Positions 36,426 to 44,385 of a stretch of DNA of 64,000 nt are shown here, piece after piece. The DNA comes from Oscillatoriophycideae cyanobacterium NC_groundwater_1537_Pr4_S-0.65um_50_18. Its GTDB lineage: Bacteria > Cyanobacteriota > Cyanobacteriia > Elainellales > Elainellaceae. The notes under the pieces are model-generated. The model was not told the DNA's origin. It did no database searches and saw only the letters and a program-made list of their open reading frames with translations. The stretch covers positions 682,001-746,000 of the forward strand of contig JACQYI010000009.1 of NCBI GenBank assembly GCA_016208305.1. Reading direction: 5' to 3'. The position numbers and the translations under genes are program-made. Every line of letters starts with the position of its first letter. The stretch's first letter is position 1.

Positions 36426-37619
36426 ATGCCAGATTCTCAAGCGATTAGTGCAGCAGTTGCCAAACTGTACGACACCTACCCTTTTCCGCCCGAGCCGTTA
36501 TTGAATGAGCCGCCTCCGGGGTATAACTGGCGCTGGAACTGGCTAGCAGCATTTAACTTTTGTACGGGGCGCAGACCAGAAAGAGAAAACGTTCGGATTT
36601 TGGATGCGGGGTGTGGCACCGGAGTGGGTACAGAATATCTCGTACATCTCAATCCTCAGGCCAGCGTCGTGGGAATCGATTTGAGTGCTGGAGCGCTGGC
36701 GGTAGCTCAAGAGCGCTGCCAAAAAACGGGAGCCGCCGCAGAGTTTCATCACCTCAGCCTGTTTGATGTTGAGCAGCTACCGGGCGAGTTTGATCTGATT
36801 AACTGCGTTGGGGTTTTGCACCATACCCCTGATCCGATTCGCGGCATTCAGGCGCTGGCAAAAAAGCTGGCTCCTGGCGGCATTATGCACATCTTTGTCT
36901 ATGGTGAATTGGGGCGTTGGGAGATCAACCTAATGCAGGAAGCGATCGCACTGCTGCAAGGCGATCGGCAGGGTGACTACAGCGACGGTGTACAGGTGGG
37001 GCGACAGATATTTGCGGCACTGCCCGAAAATAATCGTCTGCGCCAGCGAGAAACAGAGCGCTGGTCTTGGGAAAATCAGCGGGATGGCTACTTTGCAGAT
37101 ATGTATGTGCATCCGCAAGAGATCGATTACAACATCGACACGTTGTTTGAGTTGATTGACGCATCGGGTCTAGAGTTTATCGGCTTTTCTAATCCGCAGA
37201 TCTGGCAGCTAGACCGATTGGTTGGGCAATCTCCTGAATTAATTGAGCGAGCCGCAACGTTGAGCGATCGCCAGCGTTACCGATTGATTGAGCTACTTGA
37301 TCCCCAAGCGATTACCCACTACGAGTTTTTTCTGGGACGTAGCCCGATCCATCAAGAAGACTGGCTAGAAGATTCTCGACTGCTATCGGCAATACCGGAG
37401 CCAAGTCCCTGCATTTATGGCTGGCAGGACAGTCCTCAGTTTTTCAATCTTGACTATCAAGTGGTCAAACTCAATGATGCCGAGTGGCAGTTTCTTTTAG
37501 CCTGCAATGGCAATCAAGTCCGGCAAAAAAATGTCGGTGAAATCCTGCAATCTGTTGAAGCCAGCTTAGAAGATGTGCGATCGCTCCAGCGGCAGCAGAT
37601 TGTGTTATTGGGGTTCTAA
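36426..37619 (+). CDS. Class I SAM-dependent methyltransferase
   Basis: The protein has 397 residues. The N-terminal YDTYPFPPEPLLNEPPPGYN precedes a Rossmann-type methyltransferase domain with motif I ILDAGCGTGVGTEYL, acidic end of beta-2 VVGIDLS, and CVGVLHHTPDP. The C-terminal ~180 residues are helical (RQRYRLIELLDPQAITHYEF). Substrate unknown. It lies between cpeZ and the convergent cpeF-like gene, so a tie to phycoerythrin is possible (asparagine or bilin methylation), but many cyanobacteria have this protein elsewhere. Confidence 0.78.
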   Translation: MPDSQAISAAVAKLYDTYPFPPEPLLNEPPPGYNWRWNWLAAFNFCTGRRPERENVRILDAGCGTGVGTEYLVHLNPQASVVGIDLSAGALAVAQERCQKTGAAAEFHHLSLFDVEQLPGEFDLINCVGVLHHTPDPIRGIQALAKKLAPGGIMHIFVYGELGRWEINLMQEAIALLQGDRQGDYSDGVQVGRQIFAALPENNRLRQRETERWSWENQRDGYFADMYVHPQEIDYNIDTLFELIDASGLEFIGFSNPQIWQLDRLVGQSPELIERAATLSDRQRYRLIELLDPQAITHYEFFLGRSPIHQEDWLEDSRLLSAIPEPSPCIYGWQDSPQFFNLDYQVVKLNDAEWQFLLACNGNQVRQKNVGEILQSVEASLEDVRSLQRQQIVLLGF

Positions 37620-37645
37620 ACGTTGCTAATTTTTGGGATAAATTT

Positions 37646-37682
37646 TTGTTGGAGAGACTCGCAGAGCGAGTCTCTCCAACAA
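37646..37682. terminator. Bidirectional hairpin terminator
   Basis: Seventeen-bp perfect arms around AGA (core GACTCGC-AGA-GCGAGTC) between the convergent methyltransferase and cpeF-like genes. The T-rich stretch just before it supports termination on the minus strand. Its CGC-AGA-GCG core matches the hairpin at 19732-19766. Confidence 0.8.
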
Positions 37683-37694
37683 TTAAACCATCGT

Positions 37695-38600
37695 TTACCA
37701 GTCGTCAGCTTCAGACTGCCGCTCTACCTGCGCGATCGCCAATTTTGCCAGAGTTTTGACGACCGCCGCCTCGTCATTCATGGCGTTATGCAAAGCTTCT
37801 AGCACCGCACGATCGCCCGTTTTGCCCAAAGAGCTGACCGCCGCTTTTCTGACTTCTACATCGGCATCTTGCAGCGCCAAAATCAAGTGGGGAATAGCGG
37901 GCGGATAGTTAACCTGCCCCAAGACTGATGCGGCCTCTGTCCGAACAATGGGTTCTGGATCGGTCAAAGCTGACACCAGAATATTGCAAGACTTGGTATC
38001 AGATTGCTCTTGGGCGACATGGGCGATCGCCCCAATTACGGCACAGCGCACATCAACTGAGTCAGAATTGAGGGCTTTGTATAAATGCTCTGTCGCTTCA
38101 GATCCAATAAAAGCCAGCGCCCAGGCCGCATGACCTTTGGTATCTTGAGGATGGCGATCGGAAGCCAGAATGTCGAGCAGTGCAGGCACAGCCGCCTCTC
38201 CGGTTCTGGCTAGCGCTCCGGCTGAAGAACTTCTGACGACCGTATCTTCATCATTCAGAAAAGCATGAAGCAAATGGGGCACAGCGCTGGGATCGGCAAT
38301 TAGCGTCAAGGTTTTGGCAGCAGCCCGACGCACCACTACATTGTCATGGTGGGCTAAAGCCTCGATTAGAAAAGGGGTGGCAGGTTCGCCAATGTCTCCC
38401 AGGGTTTCTGCAAAGCGAAGCCGCACTAGCCCCCGCGTGTCGCCCAACCCTTCTACGAGCTGCTTCAAAACTTGTGGATCGCTAGAGTCAAAAGCGTCCA
38501 ATGTGATCTGCTGATTGACCCTTTGCACCAGCGCATCGTTGGCGATCTGGGCTTGCAAAAGGGCATCATCCACGGCTGGAGTGTCGGAGTTGAGAGACAT
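37695..38600 (-). CDS. cpeF: CpeF-like phycobilin lyase (HEAT repeats)
   Basis: The protein has 301 residues from ATG 38600 (AGGA about 9 nt upstream; a TTG start at 38621 is less likely). It consists of HEAT/PBS-lyase repeats (EGLGDTRGLVRLRFAETLGD, HHDNVVVRRAAAKTLTLIAD, DADVEVRKAAVSSLGKTGDR). Length, N-terminal form and location with cpeYZ match CpeF, which attaches the doubly-linked phycoerythrobilin to Cys48/Cys59 of CpeB. HEAT lyases are similar to one another, so another member (MpeU/MpeV or NblB type) cannot be excluded by eye. Confidence 0.72.
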   Translation of the reverse strand: MSLNSDTPAVDDALLQAQIANDALVQRVNQQITLDAFDSSDPQVLKQLVEGLGDTRGLVRLRFAETLGDIGEPATPFLIEALAHHDNVVVRRAAAKTLTLIADPSAVPHLLHAFLNDEDTVVRSSSAGALARTGEAAVPALLDILASDRHPQDTKGHAAWALAFIGSEATEHLYKALNSDSVDVRCAVIGAIAHVAQEQSDTKSCNILVSALTDPEPIVRTEAASVLGQVNYPPAIPHLILALQDADVEVRKAAVSSLGKTGDRAVLEALHNAMNDEAAVVKTLAKLAIAQVERQSEADDW

Positions 38601-38726
38601 CACAAATTTCCTGATCTCCAATACTGTCTAATACGATTACTGCCTAATACGATCTAACTTACGGTCTAAATGCAAATTGCTGTTGAAATGAGGAGGGTTA
38701 AATGCTCGAACTGAAACCCTTATAGT

Positions 38727-38957
38727 CTATGAGCTAGTGGTCAAATCACCCTGCTGTTGACGGAGCGCCTGAATCTGGGCGTCAATTTGAGCTAGGTTAG
38801 GCTGTAAGCTTGCCATTGCCTGAGACTTCATGATCTTGGCTCGCTGTGCCATAGAGAGCGTATCGTTAACCAAACGTTCCCGATATTGCTCTAGCTCAGC
38901 AATGATTTCGGTGAGATCTTGAGAAGTTGCTGGCTCAGCCGTTTGTATTTCGTCCAT
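38727..38957 (-). CDS. Small coiled-coil hypothetical protein (76 aa)
   Basis: Not recognised. It is 76 residues of charged, amphipathic helix (EIIAELEQYRERLVNDTLSM, then PNLAQIDAQIQALRQQQGDL), probably coiled coil. It lies 126 nt upstream of the cpeF-like gene on the same strand and may be co-transcribed with it. Confidence 0.55.
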   Translation of the reverse strand: MDEIQTAEPATSQDLTEIIAELEQYRERLVNDTLSMAQRAKIMKSQAMASLQPNLAQIDAQIQALRQQQGDLTTSS

Positions 38958-39198
38958 GATTTTATTTAAATAAGCGTCTTAAAGTGCATTTCTAATTTTC
39001 TCAGATCTCGCGACCAACGGGCAAACCTTTTTAAGGAGAGGCGAAGTTCAGGCAATAAAAAATAGCGTTGCTGATTTTATCTTGCAGTCTAATTTTGAAG
39101 TCTAATCTTGAAGTCTGAGTCGATCGCCCCAGGCTGGTATGCTGAGACAGCCTCTAACACCGTATCAAAATTATCAACGCCCAAAAAGTAATAGAGCA

Positions 39199-39327
39199 AT
39201 GGAAAGTAATTGGCTAGATTGGATTGCCGGAGGGCTGGCGATCGTCATTCTTTTAGGTGGGTTATTCATGCTGCTGAACGGGGTGTCCGCCATGAATCAA
39301 GACGCAGGTTCTAACAAAAAAAAGTAA
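39199..39327 (+). CDS. Small single-pass membrane protein (42 aa)
   Basis: Not recognised. From ATG 39199 it encodes 42 residues with one transmembrane helix (WIAGGLAIVILLGGLFMLLN) and a Lys-rich end (SNKKK). The frame is open from 39139, but that start has no added support. The size and shape recall small thylakoid or respiratory-complex subunits, but no family is matched. Confidence 0.5.
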   Translation: MESNWLDWIAGGLAIVILLGGLFMLLNGVSAMNQDAGSNKKK

Positions 39328-39348
39328 CGCGATTTTCTGGGCTTCGAT

Positions 39349-39561
39349 ATGTTGAGTTTTGGCTTTTTGGATCACACCCGTTTGTGGATACTTCTCACCC
39401 TTTTGACGCTTCATTGTGCTTTTGGCGTGCTGGCGGCGATCGTCGCTCAGCGCCGAGGAAAAAGCTTCAGACAGTGGCTCATTTGGGGATTAATTGGCGG
39501 CACTCCTGTCCTAATGATTGCCATTTTTCGTCTTGAGCAAGCTCAACCTCCGGCAAAGTAG
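39349..39561 (+). CDS. Small two-helix membrane protein (70 aa)
   Basis: Not recognised. Its 70 residues include two hydrophobic helices (LWILLTLLTLHCAFGVLAAI and LIWGLIGGTPVLMIAIF) joined by a basic loop (QRRGKSFRQ). It lies 21 nt after the 42-aa gene, suggesting a tiny two-gene membrane operon, with speA 83 nt downstream. Confidence 0.55.
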   Translation: MLSFGFLDHTRLWILLTLLTLHCAFGVLAAIVAQRRGKSFRQWLIWGLIGGTPVLMIAIFRLEQAQPPAK

Positions 39562-39644
39562 CAATATTCAAGGTCTTGCACATTACCTACAGCTTCTAGA
39601 TGAATGCGATAGACTAGCAAAGCATTACATGAGGTCAGAGCAGG

Positions 39645-41750
39645 ATGGGAAAACAGTCAACTGGCGTTAAGGCACAACCTGAGCAACCTGACAGCCTTCA
39701 GACCAACGGGGTTCAGGCGAGTTCTCAGGCTCCGGCGAGTTCTCAGGCTAAAGCGGCACAGGCGCAGCACCATGACCCAAGCCTTGATTTGTCTTCCAGT
39801 TCTCCTGCCGCCCCGTCCCCTGAAAAGGTGCCAGCAAAAGCCTGGACGATCGAAAGTAGCGAAGAGCTATACCGGATTAACGGCTGGGGCGAACCCTACT
39901 TTTCCATTAACGCTGCTGGACACATTACCGTCTCGCCCAAAGGCGATCGCGGGGGATCTTTAGACCTGTTTGAGCTAGTTAACGCCCTCAAGCAGCGCAA
40001 TCTTGGCTTGCCCCTGCTGATTCGCTTCTCTGACATTTTGCAAGACCGAATCGAACGGCTAAACGCCTGCTTTGCCAAAGCGATCGCCCGCTACAACTAT
40101 CCTGGCGTCTATCGTGGCGTCTTTCCCACCAAGTGCAACCAACAGCGCCATTTGATCGAAGATCTGGTGCGCTTTGGCAAACCGCATCAGTTTGGGCTAG
40201 AGGCTGGCTCGAAACCAGAGCTGATGATTGCCTTGGCGATGCTCGACACCCCCGGTGCCCTCGTGATCTGCAATGGCTACAAAGATCGTGAATATATTGA
40301 AACCGCAACTCTAGCGCAGCGCTTAGGGCATACGCCGATCATAGTCCTAGAGCAGATCGAAGAAGTGGAGTTGGCGATCGAAGCCAGCCGTAACTTGGGT
40401 ATTCAGCCCATTCTAGGAGTACGTGCCAAGCTCAGCGCTAAAGGGATCGGACGCTGGGGTACCTCGGCGGGCGATCGGGCTAAGTTTGGCCTGACCGTAC
40501 CCGAAATCATTAAAGCCGTTGAGCAGCTGAAGGCGGCGGGTATGCTGGATGCCTTGCAGCTCCTGCATTTCCATATCGGCTCTCAAATTTCTGCGATCAG
40601 CGTGGTCAAAGATGCCATCCGCGAGGCCAGCCAGATTTATGTCGAGCTAGCCAAGCTGGGAGCCAACATGAAGTATCTCGATGTGGGTGGGGGTCTAGCC
40701 GTAGACTATGACGGCTCCAAGACAAACTTCCACGCCTCTAAGAACTACAACATGCAAAACTACGCCAATGATGTAGTGGCAGAAATCAAAGAAGCCTGTG
40801 AAGAGCGGAATCTGATTGCTCCGACCCTGATTAGTGAGAGTGGGCGGGCGATCGCCTCTCACCAGTCGGTTTTGGTGTTTGATGTGTTGGGCACTAGCGA
40901 AGTGGTGTCAGATCCTCCCGAACCCGCCGAAGAAAAAGAGCATCTGATTATTCGCAACTTGTACGAAACCTATCACGCGATCGCTGCCGAAAATTATCAG
41001 GAAGCCTATCATGACGCAGCTCAGTTCAAAGAAGAGGCCGTGAGTCTCTTTGGCTTCGGCTATCTCAGTCTCACCGAACGGGCGCGGGCAGAGCGGCTCT
41101 ACTGGGCTTGCTGCGCCAAAATTCTAGAAATCGTTCGCCAGCAGGATTATGTCCCAGACGACCTAGAAGATCTGGAAAAGATCATGGCCTCGATTTACTA
41201 TGTCAACCTGTCGGTCTTCCAGTCGGCTCCTGACACTTGGGCGATCGATCAGCTATTTCCCATCATGCCCGTTCATCGCCTTGACGAAGAGCCAACGCGT
41301 CGCGCCACCCTAGCCGACCTCACCTGCGATAGCGATGGCAAAATTGATCAGTTCATAGACCTCTGGGATGTCAAATCCGTTTTGGAACTGCACCCGCTGA
41401 AACGCAAATCTGAGGTGACGCCTTCGGCTTACGAACCCTACTATCTAGCGATGTTTCTGAATGGTGCCTATCAGGAAATTATGGGCAACTTGCACAATCT
41501 ATTTGGCGACACCAACGCTATCCACATCAAGCTCACGCCCAAAGGCTACCAAATTGAGCATGTGGTTAAAGGCGACACGATGAAAGAGGTGCTGGGCTAT
41601 GTGCAGTACGATTCAGAAGATCTCATTGAGAATATTCGGCGGCGATCGGAGCAGGCACTCCAAGAAAACCGGATTACGCTTCAGGAAGCACAGCTTTTGC
41701 TCCAAAATTACGAACGCAGCTTGAGTGGCTACACCTACCTTTCTTCGTAA
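39645..41750 (+). CDS. speA: Biosynthetic arginine decarboxylase
   Basis: The protein has 701 residues. It is PLP-dependent and converts arginine to agmatine in polyamine synthesis. The first ~65 residues are a Gln/Ser/Ala-rich extension. The alanine-racemase-type barrel starts with SINAAGHITVSP; the probable PLP lysine is in GVFPTKCNQQRHLIEDLVRF. Further marks are GIGRWGTSAGDRAKFGLT, LLHFHIGSQI, YLDVGGGLAVDYDGS and the C-terminal VDCDGKID-like LTCDSDGKIDQFID. The length agrees with the family. Ends at a strong hairpin terminator shared with the amylase. Confidence 0.95.
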   Translation: MGKQSTGVKAQPEQPDSLQTNGVQASSQAPASSQAKAAQAQHHDPSLDLSSSSPAAPSPEKVPAKAWTIESSEELYRINGWGEPYFSINAAGHITVSPKGDRGGSLDLFELVNALKQRNLGLPLLIRFSDILQDRIERLNACFAKAIARYNYPGVYRGVFPTKCNQQRHLIEDLVRFGKPHQFGLEAGSKPELMIALAMLDTPGALVICNGYKDREYIETATLAQRLGHTPIIVLEQIEEVELAIEASRNLGIQPILGVRAKLSAKGIGRWGTSAGDRAKFGLTVPEIIKAVEQLKAAGMLDALQLLHFHIGSQISAISVVKDAIREASQIYVELAKLGANMKYLDVGGGLAVDYDGSKTNFHASKNYNMQNYANDVVAEIKEACEERNLIAPTLISESGRAIASHQSVLVFDVLGTSEVVSDPPEPAEEKEHLIIRNLYETYHAIAAENYQEAYHDAAQFKEEAVSLFGFGYLSLTERARAERLYWACCAKILEIVRQQDYVPDDLEDLEKIMASIYYVNLSVFQSAPDTWAIDQLFPIMPVHRLDEEPTRRATLADLTCDSDGKIDQFIDLWDVKSVLELHPLKRKSEVTPSAYEPYYLAMFLNGAYQEIMGNLHNLFGDTNAIHIKLTPKGYQIEHVVKGDTMKEVLGYVQYDSEDLIENIRRRSEQALQENRITLQEAQLLLQNYERSLSGYTYLSS

Positions 41751-41759
41751 GGCCGAAAT

Positions 41760-41786
41760 AGAGAGCTGCACTTCGTGCAGCTCTCT
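41760..41786. terminator. Hairpin terminator between speA and amylase
   Basis: Twelve-bp arms (AGAGAGCTGCAC / GTGCAGCTCTCT) and a TTC loop, 9 nt after the speA stop and 17 nt from the amylase stop. Convergent position. Confidence 0.8.
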
Positions 41787-41802
41787 CTATAGTGCTATAG
41801 CG

Positions 41803-43281
41803 CTATGACTGGGGCACCCAAATCGAGACAGATCCTGCCTGACAGCGAAACTCAGCCCAACCTTCCTCATTGGTTGTGATGGGTTCATCAATATGTTCCG
41901 TCAGGTCAATATAGGTACGATTGGGTTGACCGATCTCCATATATTTACTGCCCTCATCACCATTGCTTAAAACAACAGCGACTCCGCCCGGATGATCGTC
42001 ATCTCCCAGACGTGTCCAGCCGATCGTATTGGCATGGTCAAAGTAGTCATATTGCTCGCCGTAAGCATAAGTCTGCCGCGCATGCAGCATTTTATCGAGC
42101 AAGAACTGATGCTGATCCATCCAGACCTCACACTCGGTGCCATCATTGGCGGTGTCTTTGTAATGCGCGCCATAATAGTCGGCATAGAAGACACAGGGAT
42201 ATCCCTCACGCCGCAGCAAAATGAGCGAATAGGCCAGAGGCTTAAACCAAGGCTCAACCACAGATTCTAGAGACTGCAAAGGCTGTGAATCGTGATTTTC
42301 AACCAGTGTAACGGCCAGAGTAGGCTGCTGCTGAACTAGAGTATTGTCAAAGATTTGACGCATATCATAGTCATTGCCAGCCTGACTGGCGACGTGAAAA
42401 TTGTAGTGCAATGGAGCGTCGAACAGCGTTACTCTACCGTCTGTTGTTTCAATAAAGCTATGCAGCGCTTCGACCTCGTAAGACCAGTATTCTCCAACGG
42501 CAAACAGGTCACGTTGAGCATAGGCGCTGACATGATCCATCCATTCTCGAAAGAAATCTGCCGACACATGCTTGACGGCATCAAATCGAAAGCCATCCAC
42601 ACCTGTCGTGTCTATGTACCATTCTCCCCAATACTTTAATTCTCCTACAACTTCAGGGTGATCCATATCCAGATCGCAACCCATGAGGTAGTCAAAATTT
42701 CCATTTTCTAAATCAACGTTTCTGTCAAACTCTTTTCCTTTGAGCAGGTAGATAGCGTTCTCAGATTCGTTGTAAACGTTGTAGTCGATCGCATCAAAAT
42801 GCCACCAATGCCACTGCATACTGGAGTATTTTTCGCCGCGACCCGGAAAGGTAAAATGTGTCCAAGCTTTAATCTTTTGATATTCACCGATCGTTTCATT
42901 GCGATTGTTAGGATCAAACGGAGTTGCTTCTGCTTCTTCTTCTGCATCAGCGCCTAACTTGTGGTTAAGGACGACATCTGCATAGATCCGAATTCCCACA
43001 TTCTGTGCCGCTTTGATAGCTCGAAGATACTCATCTTTCGTTCCATACTTCGTTCGCACAGAGCCTTTTTGATCGAATTCCCCTAAGTCAAACAGATCAT
43101 AGACTCCGTAGCCAACATCATAACCGCCGCCTGTTCCTTTGTAAGCAGGTGGCAACCACAGAGAAGTAACCCCAGCTTTTGCTAAATCTTCCGCAGATTC
43201 TGCCAATTGATTCCACAGGCTGCCATCGTCTGGACTGTACCAGTGAAAGTACTGCATCATTACGCCATTCGTCTCAGACAC
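41803..43281 (-). CDS. Alpha-amylase (GH13)
   Basis: The protein has 492 residues from GTG 43281, which has GGAGG 5 nt upstream; a TTG 5 codons earlier lacks a Shine-Dalgarno. It is a cytosolic alpha-amylase of the bacterial liquefying type, with no signal peptide. Catalytic-site regions: ADVVLNHKLGADAEEE, GFRFDAVKHV (nucleophile Asp), FAVGEYW (acid/base Glu), VENHDSQP (transition-state Asp). The start NGVMMQYFHWYSPDDGSLWN and GKEFDRNVDLENGNFDYLMG are typical of GH13 subfamily 5. It would degrade glycogen or maltodextrins inside the cell. Confidence 0.93.
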   Translation of the reverse strand: MSETNGVMMQYFHWYSPDDGSLWNQLAESAEDLAKAGVTSLWLPPAYKGTGGGYDVGYGVYDLFDLGEFDQKGSVRTKYGTKDEYLRAIKAAQNVGIRIYADVVLNHKLGADAEEEAEATPFDPNNRNETIGEYQKIKAWTHFTFPGRGEKYSSMQWHWWHFDAIDYNVYNESENAIYLLKGKEFDRNVDLENGNFDYLMGCDLDMDHPEVVGELKYWGEWYIDTTGVDGFRFDAVKHVSADFFREWMDHVSAYAQRDLFAVGEYWSYEVEALHSFIETTDGRVTLFDAPLHYNFHVASQAGNDYDMRQIFDNTLVQQQPTLAVTLVENHDSQPLQSLESVVEPWFKPLAYSLILLRREGYPCVFYADYYGAHYKDTANDGTECEVWMDQHQFLLDKMLHARQTYAYGEQYDYFDHANTIGWTRLGDDDHPGGVAVVLSNGDEGSKYMEIGQPNRTYIDLTEHIDEPITTNEEGWAEFRCQAGSVSIWVPQS

Positions 43282-43448
43282 ACTTGCCTCCGGCAAAAGA
43301 GAGTTATTTTTTCTACCGCCCCATAATATGCCAAATGGTAGGACTAATCATCTGCCAATTTGCTCATACAAGCTTTGCAAAGATCTACTTATAGATAGAT
43401 GACAGTTCTGTTTAGCGGTCTACCATACCCATTGCTGCTTCAGGCTTG

Positions 43449-43507
43449 CTTAGGATCGCCAATTAACCTGTAAGTTTTGGGGTTTTACTGAATCCACGAT
43501 CCTTAAG
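43449..43507 (+). repeat. Dispersed inverted-repeat element, copy B
   Basis: Ends CTTAGGATC (43449-43457) and GATCCTTAAG (43498-43507) form terminal inverted repeats. The interior AATTAACCTGT...GGGGTTTTACTGAATCCA aligns with copies A and C, but the central hairpin is missing. Confidence 0.55.
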
Positions 43508-43519
43508 ATAGCTTATTCC

Positions 43520-44254
43520 TTAGGATCTTGATTCTGTTTTTTGAGGTGACACCTCAGATACAGGATTAATTCTGTTAGGCGACAGTTCTTTAGCTAAGTT
43601 GTCTTGGAGCGTTTCTAAAACTGCGATCGGGTCAGCAGCCTCCTGCATTACCTCAGCTTCAGGATCATGGCGATCGATCACGTTGGGTAAGTCGGTGCGC
43701 AACTCTTCAAGCAACGCGATAATCTTGGCAATCTTTTGTTCAGAGAGCAGGTTAAGTTGCAGCATCAACTGTGCCCGCTGCTCGGCAAAGCTCTCTTGGC
43801 GAGACTGTCGCACTAGCACACCCGTTGAAATTAAAAGAGCGGCTGCATCTAAACCATAATCTGACCAAATAAAGGGGGGCAACTTAAAGGGCAACACCTG
43901 CATCTGGTTGATAACGTCGGCCAAGATCCAAATTAATAGTGCCGCCAGCAAACCGTACAGAAAGGACGATCGCCCAAAGAAAGCTGCCATTTCTTCTAAT
44001 AGGCGCTGATGGGCAGGGATATGCTGCATTTCTTGATTATGCAGCGCAATAATGGCCTCAATATTTTTGGTAACGGGATCAGGCAAGGGTGCCGTTAGAA
44101 TTCGCTTACGACTGGCTCTAAAATTGAGTTCAGCCACACCAACACCTGGATGGAGGGGCAAATCAGGGCTGGGTGAATGGTTAGAGGGAAGATCAGCAGA
44201 GCGATCGTCTTTGGCATCTACGGCATCAGCCGCATTCATCGGGTCAGGAAGCAT
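43520..44254 (-). CDS. DUF1003-family membrane protein
   Basis: The protein has 244 residues. The first ~50 are Pro/Asp/Ser-rich and soluble. Two transmembrane helices follow (YGLLAALLIWILADVINQMQ and DAAALLISTGVLVRQ), with the RQSRQESFAEQRAQL and NLLSEQKIAKIIALLEEL helices that mark DUF1003. Function unknown. It is encoded 131 nt downstream of the large NACHT/WD40 gene in the same direction, so co-transcription is possible. Confidence 0.72.
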   Translation of the reverse strand: MLPDPMNAADAVDAKDDRSADLPSNHSPSPDLPLHPGVGVAELNFRASRKRILTAPLPDPVTKNIEAIIALHNQEMQHIPAHQRLLEEMAAFFGRSSFLYGLLAALLIWILADVINQMQVLPFKLPPFIWSDYGLDAAALLISTGVLVRQSRQESFAEQRAQLMLQLNLLSEQKIAKIIALLEELRTDLPNVIDRHDPEAEVMQEAADPIAVLETLQDNLAKELSPNRINPVSEVSPQKTESRS

Positions 44255-44385
44255 AGGTCTAGCGGCTACATCTTGTGCAGCTCTCTTGAACAGATAGATA
44301 CAGGGAGTTTAACGCATGCAGCCTTTGATTGGCTTGCTCGCGGCTAGACGTATCGGTTTGAAGTTCGGAATATCTCAAACAGGTT

